Shown one piece after another: positions 15,186-18,351 of a stretch of DNA of 18,351 nucleotides (its first letter is position 1; every line of letters starts with the position of its first letter). The DNA lies in contig CAKRYM010000013.1 of NCBI GenBank assembly GCA_934427095.1, positions 1-18,351 of the forward strand. The letters are read 5' to 3'. The notes beneath the pieces were generated by a model. The model searched no databases and was not told the DNA's origin. It saw only the letters and a program-made list of their open reading frames with translations. The position numbers were made by a program, and so were the translations under genes. Origin of the DNA: an uncultured Bacillota bacterium. GTDB taxonomy: Bacteria > Bacillota > Dehalobacteriia > UBA4068.

Positions 15186-17081
15186 TTATTTCATTAATTG
15201 GCAAACCGCCTGCGCAAAGGCAGCTGGATCTTCTAAGGGTAGGCCTTCCATCAATAAAGCCTGCTGATAGAGCAAATCGGCGTAAAGAGAAAGCTTTTCC
15301 TGTTCTCCTGCGGCCTGTGCCGCCTGCAAAGCGCCAAAGACAGGATGATTTGCATTCAGCTCCAGCACTTTTTCGCTGATTACCCCTTCGCTGCCAGGCA
15401 TATGCTTCAGTACTTTTTCCATTTCCAAAGAAATCGCGCCGCTGCTAGACAAACAAGCTGGGTAGTCCTTTAACATGGAAGAGATAGCAACCTTGCTGAC
15501 TTTGCCAGCCAAAGCGGTTTGCATCGCTTCAATCAGCGCCTTGTTCTGCTCTGCCGTTTCCTGCGCGGCTTTCTTTTCTTCTTCCGATTCCAACCCCAAA
15601 TCCCCAGAGGTAACATTACGGAATTCCTTCTCCCCATACCGATGCATGGATTTCAAGGTGAATTCATCAATATCATCAGAGCAAAGCAATACGTCAAAGC
15701 CCTTGTCCAACACTAACTGAGCCGCAGGCAGTTTTTCTAATCGGTCTGTTTTATCCCCTGCCGCGTAGTAAATCCATTTCTGGCCTTCACCCATGGCAGA
15801 AACATATTCTTCCAAGGTAACCATTTTCTTTTCCTTGGCAGACCAAAACATCAGTAAATCCTGGAGCAATTCTTGGTGAATCCCATAATCGGAATAAACG
15901 CCAAATTTCAGCTGGCGGCCGAAATCCCGGAAAAAGGCTTCGTATTTTTCCCGATCATTCCGGAGCATAGTTAGCAGTTCGCTTTTGATCTTTTTTTCCA
16001 GGGAAGCAGCGATCAACTTCATCTGATGATCCTGTTGTAGCATTTCCCGACTTAAGTTCAGGCTTAAATCCTCGCTGTCTACGACGCCTTTCACAAAGCT
16101 AAACCAATCTGGCAGCAAATCCGGGCAGCGTTCCATAATCAGCACCCCAGAGGAATATAGGGCCAAGCCCTTTTCATAATCCGGTGTGTAATAATCAAAA
16201 GGCGCATGATCCGGCAAATACAGGAGAGCCGTATAGGTGACTTTTCCTTCAGCTTGACAAGTGATGACCCGAGCTGGGTCAGCATAATCGTTAAACCGAG
16301 TTTTATAAAAAGCGTTGTATTCCTCTTCTGTTACTTCCCCTTTGCCTCGCTTCCACAAAGGCGTCATGCTGTTTAAAGTTTCCAGTTCCGTATAGGTTTC
16401 ATATTCCGGTTGCGCATCCTGGGGCGCATCTTCCGGCAAAGGTAGCGGCCGACGCTTATGCCGCAGCATCTGAATAGGGTAGCGGATATAATCGCTGTAT
16501 TTTTTTACCATTTCCGCTAGGCGCCATTCTTCCAGATAATCCGTATAACAATTGTTTTCCGTATCTTCCCGCAAATAAAGGATAATATCCGTACCGTAAC
16601 CTGTCTTTTCCACTGGGGTAATGGTAAACCCTTCTACACCAGTGCTTTCCCATTGCCAAGCCTGGTCCTCCTGGATAGAGCGGCTAATGACTTTCACTCG
16701 TTCAGCTACCATAAAGGCAGAATAAAAGCCCACGCCAAATTGACCGATGATATCGATTTCATCGCTTTCATTTACCTTACGAAAATCCAGGCTACCGCTT
16801 TTGGCAATGGTACCCAGATTAGCGGTAAGCTCTTCTTTTGTCATGCCTACACCATTATCACTAATGGTCAATGTTCGCTGCTTTACATCTGGGGTGAGCA
16901 AAATGCGTAGCTCTTCATCACCTAAGGTGATTTCCTCATGATGTAGACTCAAATAATACCGCTTATCCAGTGCATCGCTGGCATTGGAAAGCAATTCCCG
17001 CAGGAAAATTTCCTGATTGGTATATACGGAGTGAATCATCATGTCTAACAACTTTTCACTTTCCGCCTGAAATTTTTCCAT
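15186..17081 (-). CDS. htpG: Molecular chaperone HtpG (Hsp90)
   Basis: A 631-residue homodimeric ATP-dependent chaperone, normal length for bacterial Hsp90. The N-terminal GHKL ATP pocket has E29 and N33 in IFLRELLSNASDALDK (25-40), DNGVGM (75-80), and GQFGVGFYSAF (113-123). The middle domain has DLSLNLSREMLQQD with the catalytic-loop arginine. The C-terminal dimerisation region is complete. ATG 17081 follows AAAGGAG (17090-17096); an in-frame start 13 codons earlier is poorer. It lies 60 nt after prsW on the same strand. There is no CIRCE element and no clear promoter in the gap, so expression probably comes from the prsW promoter. A small palindrome, CCCCATGGGG (17097-17106), abuts the ribosome site. 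Confidence 0.97.
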   Translation of the reverse strand: MEKFQAESEKLLDMMIHSVYTNQEIFLRELLSNASDALDKRYYLSLHHEEITLGDEELRILLTPDVKQRTLTISDNGVGMTKEELTANLGTIAKSGSLDFRKVNESDEIDIIGQFGVGFYSAFMVAERVKVISRSIQEDQAWQWESTGVEGFTITPVEKTGYGTDIILYLREDTENNCYTDYLEEWRLAEMVKKYSDYIRYPIQMLRHKRRPLPLPEDAPQDAQPEYETYTELETLNSMTPLWKRGKGEVTEEEYNAFYKTRFNDYADPARVITCQAEGKVTYTALLYLPDHAPFDYYTPDYEKGLALYSSGVLIMERCPDLLPDWFSFVKGVVDSEDLSLNLSREMLQQDHQMKLIAASLEKKIKSELLTMLRNDREKYEAFFRDFGRQLKFGVYSDYGIHQELLQDLLMFWSAKEKKMVTLEEYVSAMGEGQKWIYYAAGDKTDRLEKLPAAQLVLDKGFDVLLCSDDIDEFTLKSMHRYGEKEFRNVTSGDLGLESEEEKKAAQETAEQNKALIEAMQTALAGKVSKVAISSMLKDYPACLSSSGAISLEMEKVLKHMPGSEGVISEKVLELNANHPVFGALQAAQAAGEQEKLSLYADLLYQQALLMEGLPLEDPAAFAQAVCQLMK

Positions 17082-17141
17082 AAAAACAACTCCTTTCCCC
17101 ATGGGGATAATCCACAGCATGAATTGCTGCTACTGACAAAT

Positions 17142-17861
17142 TTATTCTTGATAAGGGTCGTACCCAATTCGTTGATCCTGGCGAGCTTGTTTCCGCAACG
17201 TGCGGTAGGTAAAAAAGAACAATACCGCCACAAATCCATAAAAGACTATTGTAGCTAAGGCATTACCCACAAAAAGACAATAATCATAAAAACCATGGAA
17301 AAAGACGGGCACCCAAAGCGCTTTTCGTAAAGCTTTTCGCCCGTCAAATCCATTCCCCAGGCTAAAATATCCCTTAGCCCGGCCGAAAAACAGGCCCATA
17401 TATACGGCGCAGCAGGCATGCAACGGTACAGCCAGAAAAGCGCGCTGTATGCCTACGCCCAAGCCAAAATGGAAAACGTATTTCACATTTTCTACTAAAG
17501 CAAAACCTAAGGAAACAAAAACCGCGTAAACCACACCGTCAAAGGTATAATTAAAAGCTGGATGCCGCCAAGCGCCCTTTTTTAGGAAAGCGTATTTGCA
17601 CCCTTCTTCAATCAACGCTACGCCGAAAAAGCTTTCTACCAAAAGGTACAATACACTGCCTTGCGGAAGCAGTAAATTCACTAAATATTGGGCCAAAAGT
17701 TCCAACACAAGGGCAGGAATCACCGAGAGCATACCAAACAAAAATAACCGAAACAGGAGTTGCGGCGGCTCTTTATCCACCTTGTCGGCACGGTAGACGA
17801 AATATAACAAATACAACGCCGGGGCTGCCGCTGCCGCTAACATTAGCCAAAAATAAAACAT
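17142..17861 (-). CDS. prsW: PrsW family intramembrane metalloprotease
   Basis: A 239-residue polytopic membrane protein with hydrophobic helices at about 4-23, 34-62, 69-84, 110-132, 140-160, 181-200 and 201-219, and a charged cytoplasmic tail. The family's catalytic motifs are present: EEGCKY (85-90), ENVKYVF (124-130), H148 in PLHACCAVY, and FHGFYDY (188-194) with H189. In Bacillus subtilis PrsW performs site-1 cleavage of the anti-sigma factor RsiW. No sigma/anti-sigma pair is in the window, so the substrate is unknown. Its own near-consensus promoter lies upstream. GGGGAG sits about 8 nt before the ATG. htpG follows 60 nt downstream, probably on the same transcript. Confidence 0.9.
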   Translation of the reverse strand: MFYFWLMLAAAAAPALYLLYFVYRADKVDKEPPQLLFRLFLFGMLSVIPALVLELLAQYLVNLLLPQGSVLYLLVESFFGVALIEEGCKYAFLKKGAWRHPAFNYTFDGVVYAVFVSLGFALVENVKYVFHFGLGVGIQRAFLAVPLHACCAVYMGLFFGRAKGYFSLGNGFDGRKALRKALWVPVFFHGFYDYCLFVGNALATIVFYGFVAVLFFFTYRTLRKQARQDQRIGYDPYQE

Positions 17862-17908
17862 CTGCCGACTCCCCTTCCTTACCCGTGTGGTACAAGGCTT
17901 ACGAATTA

Positions 17909-17937
17909 ATTATAGACCTATTTTTTCCTATTGACAA
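17909..17937 (-). promoter_or_regulatory. prsW(-htpG) promoter
   Basis: On the minus strand: -35 TTGTCA (17932-17937), 17-nt spacer, -10 TATAAT (17909-17914). It lies about 50 nt before the prsW ATG. This looks like a housekeeping promoter, not an ECF-type one. Confidence 0.75.
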
Positions 17938-18013
17938 GGTTACATAAATAGAGAAATCCCCTTTTCCCTAAAGATAGCAGGGAGAAAGTTATAGCCTCAG
18001 ATGAAATCATGAT

Positions 18014-18065
18014 AAAAAATTTTTTCAATATTTCCCTTGACAAAATAGATTAGCGTACGTATTAT
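18014..18065 (+). promoter_or_regulatory. Strong promoter with UP-like element for the GntR regulator
   Basis: -35 TTGACA (18037-18042), 17-nt spacer, -10 TATTAT (18060-18065). An AAAAAATTTTTT tract (18014-18025) sits where an UP element would bind the polymerase alpha subunit. It is the best promoter in the window. Confidence 0.8.
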
Positions 18066-18089
18066 TGTATTAAGCGATTAGAACAATAA
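18062..18089 (+). promoter_or_regulatory. Candidate operator: inverted repeat over the -10/start of the GntR promoter
   Basis: TTATTGT (18062-18068) and ACAATAA (18083-18089) are perfect inverted repeats with centres 21 bp apart, two helical turns. They overlap the -10 element and the predicted start site. I infer autorepression by the encoded GntR protein, as is usual for YtrA-type regulators. Confidence 0.5.
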
Positions 18090-18113
18090 GACAAACAAGA
18101 AAGGAGTGATCGG

Positions 18114-18351
18114 ATGAGTTGGGATTTTGACCAACAACGCCCTATCTATGTTCAGCTAGTGGAAACCATTTCCCTGCGCATTGTGACCGGGATTTATCCA
18201 CCTGGTAGTAGGATCCCTTCCGTCCGGGAACTGGCTGCCGAGGCTGTGGTAAATCCAAACACCATGCAGCGCGCCTTAGCCGAGCTGGAAAACAAAGGCC
18301 TGCTTTTTTCCGAACGGACAAACGGACGCTTTGTTACCAATGATATTTCCC
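18114..18351 (+). CDS. GntR-family regulator, YtrA-like (partial, 5' part only)
   Basis: The first 79 residues are visible and the frame runs off the right edge. Residues about 9-75 form a GntR winged helix: QRPIYVQLVETISLRI, then PPGSRIPSVRELA, then the recognition segment VNPNTMQRALAELENKGLL. The very short N-terminus and the VNPNT motif are typical of the YtrA subfamily, whose members are about 120 residues and sit at the head of operons encoding ABC transporters. I expect such genes beyond the right edge. AAGGAG lies 7 nt before the ATG. Confidence 0.9.
   Translation, partial: MSWDFDQQRPIYVQLVETISLRIVTGIYPPGSRIPSVRELAAEAVVNPNTMQRALAELENKGLLFSERTNGRFVTNDIS

Noticed and set aside
17082..17141. 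CIRCE or other heat-shock operator before htpG
   Set aside because: The TTAGCACTC/GAGTGCTAA repeat is absent; only small unrelated palindromes are present.

Overview
The window looks like a chromosomal segment of an anaerobic, low-to-moderate GC Bacillota. Negativicutes is my best guess, a clostridial lineage is possible, and I cannot settle it without a search. The grounds are strong AGGAGG ribosome sites, sigma-A-type promoters, a pyrophosphatase with the K+-dependent signature, an NfnA-type ferredoxin/NADP reductase subunit, an EFR1-type flavodoxin-ferredoxin, PrsW, and a two-gene minimal SUF module. I see no phage, transposon, integron, CRISPR, rRNA or tRNA.

Layout. (1) 1-785, minus strand: the 5' part of an NfnA-type flavoprotein. 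(2) About 786-1300: a divergent control region with promoters facing both ways and a long leader for the membrane pyrophosphatase. (3) 1301-4707, plus strand: hppA with its own terminator, then a Nudix hydrolase and a membrane-anchored Mrr-type nuclease domain protein, probably co-transcribed. (4) 4721-4752: a terminator shared with the convergent tyrS. (5) 4762-9720, minus strand, in order of transcription: a HypB-like GTPase, an unusual soluble ABC ATPase, a SufC/SufB-like pair, and tyrS. Internal promoters precede sufC and tyrS, and tyrS has a structured leader. (6) 9884-13063, plus strand: a 1059-residue fusion of an EndoQ-type PHP nuclease with a complete UvrD/Rep-type helicase, carrying two beta-clamp-like peptides. 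(7) 13089-13120: a perfect bidirectional terminator. (8) 13103-14998, minus strand: an operon of EFR1-type flavodoxin/ferredoxin, alpha/beta hydrolase and GIY-YIG protein. (9) 15186-17861, minus strand: prsW then htpG. (10) 17862-18113: a divergent control region. (11) 18114 to the end: a YtrA-like GntR regulator, cut by the window edge.

The two most interesting loci are divergent neighbours. One is the GTPase/ABC/SufC/SufB cluster. The GTPase carries HypB-like metal-site cysteines, and the ABC ATPase carries a degenerate DUF1858/ScdA_N-like N-terminal domain without cysteines. Beside a minimal SUF module, this suggests an undescribed metal- or Fe-S-centre maturation system. The other is the EndoQ-helicase fusion, which looks like a one-polypeptide machine for repairing deaminated DNA that may be recruited by the sliding clamp. 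The remaining genes are mostly housekeeping. Several terminators are shared or double-sided, and many genes are tightly spaced or overlap.
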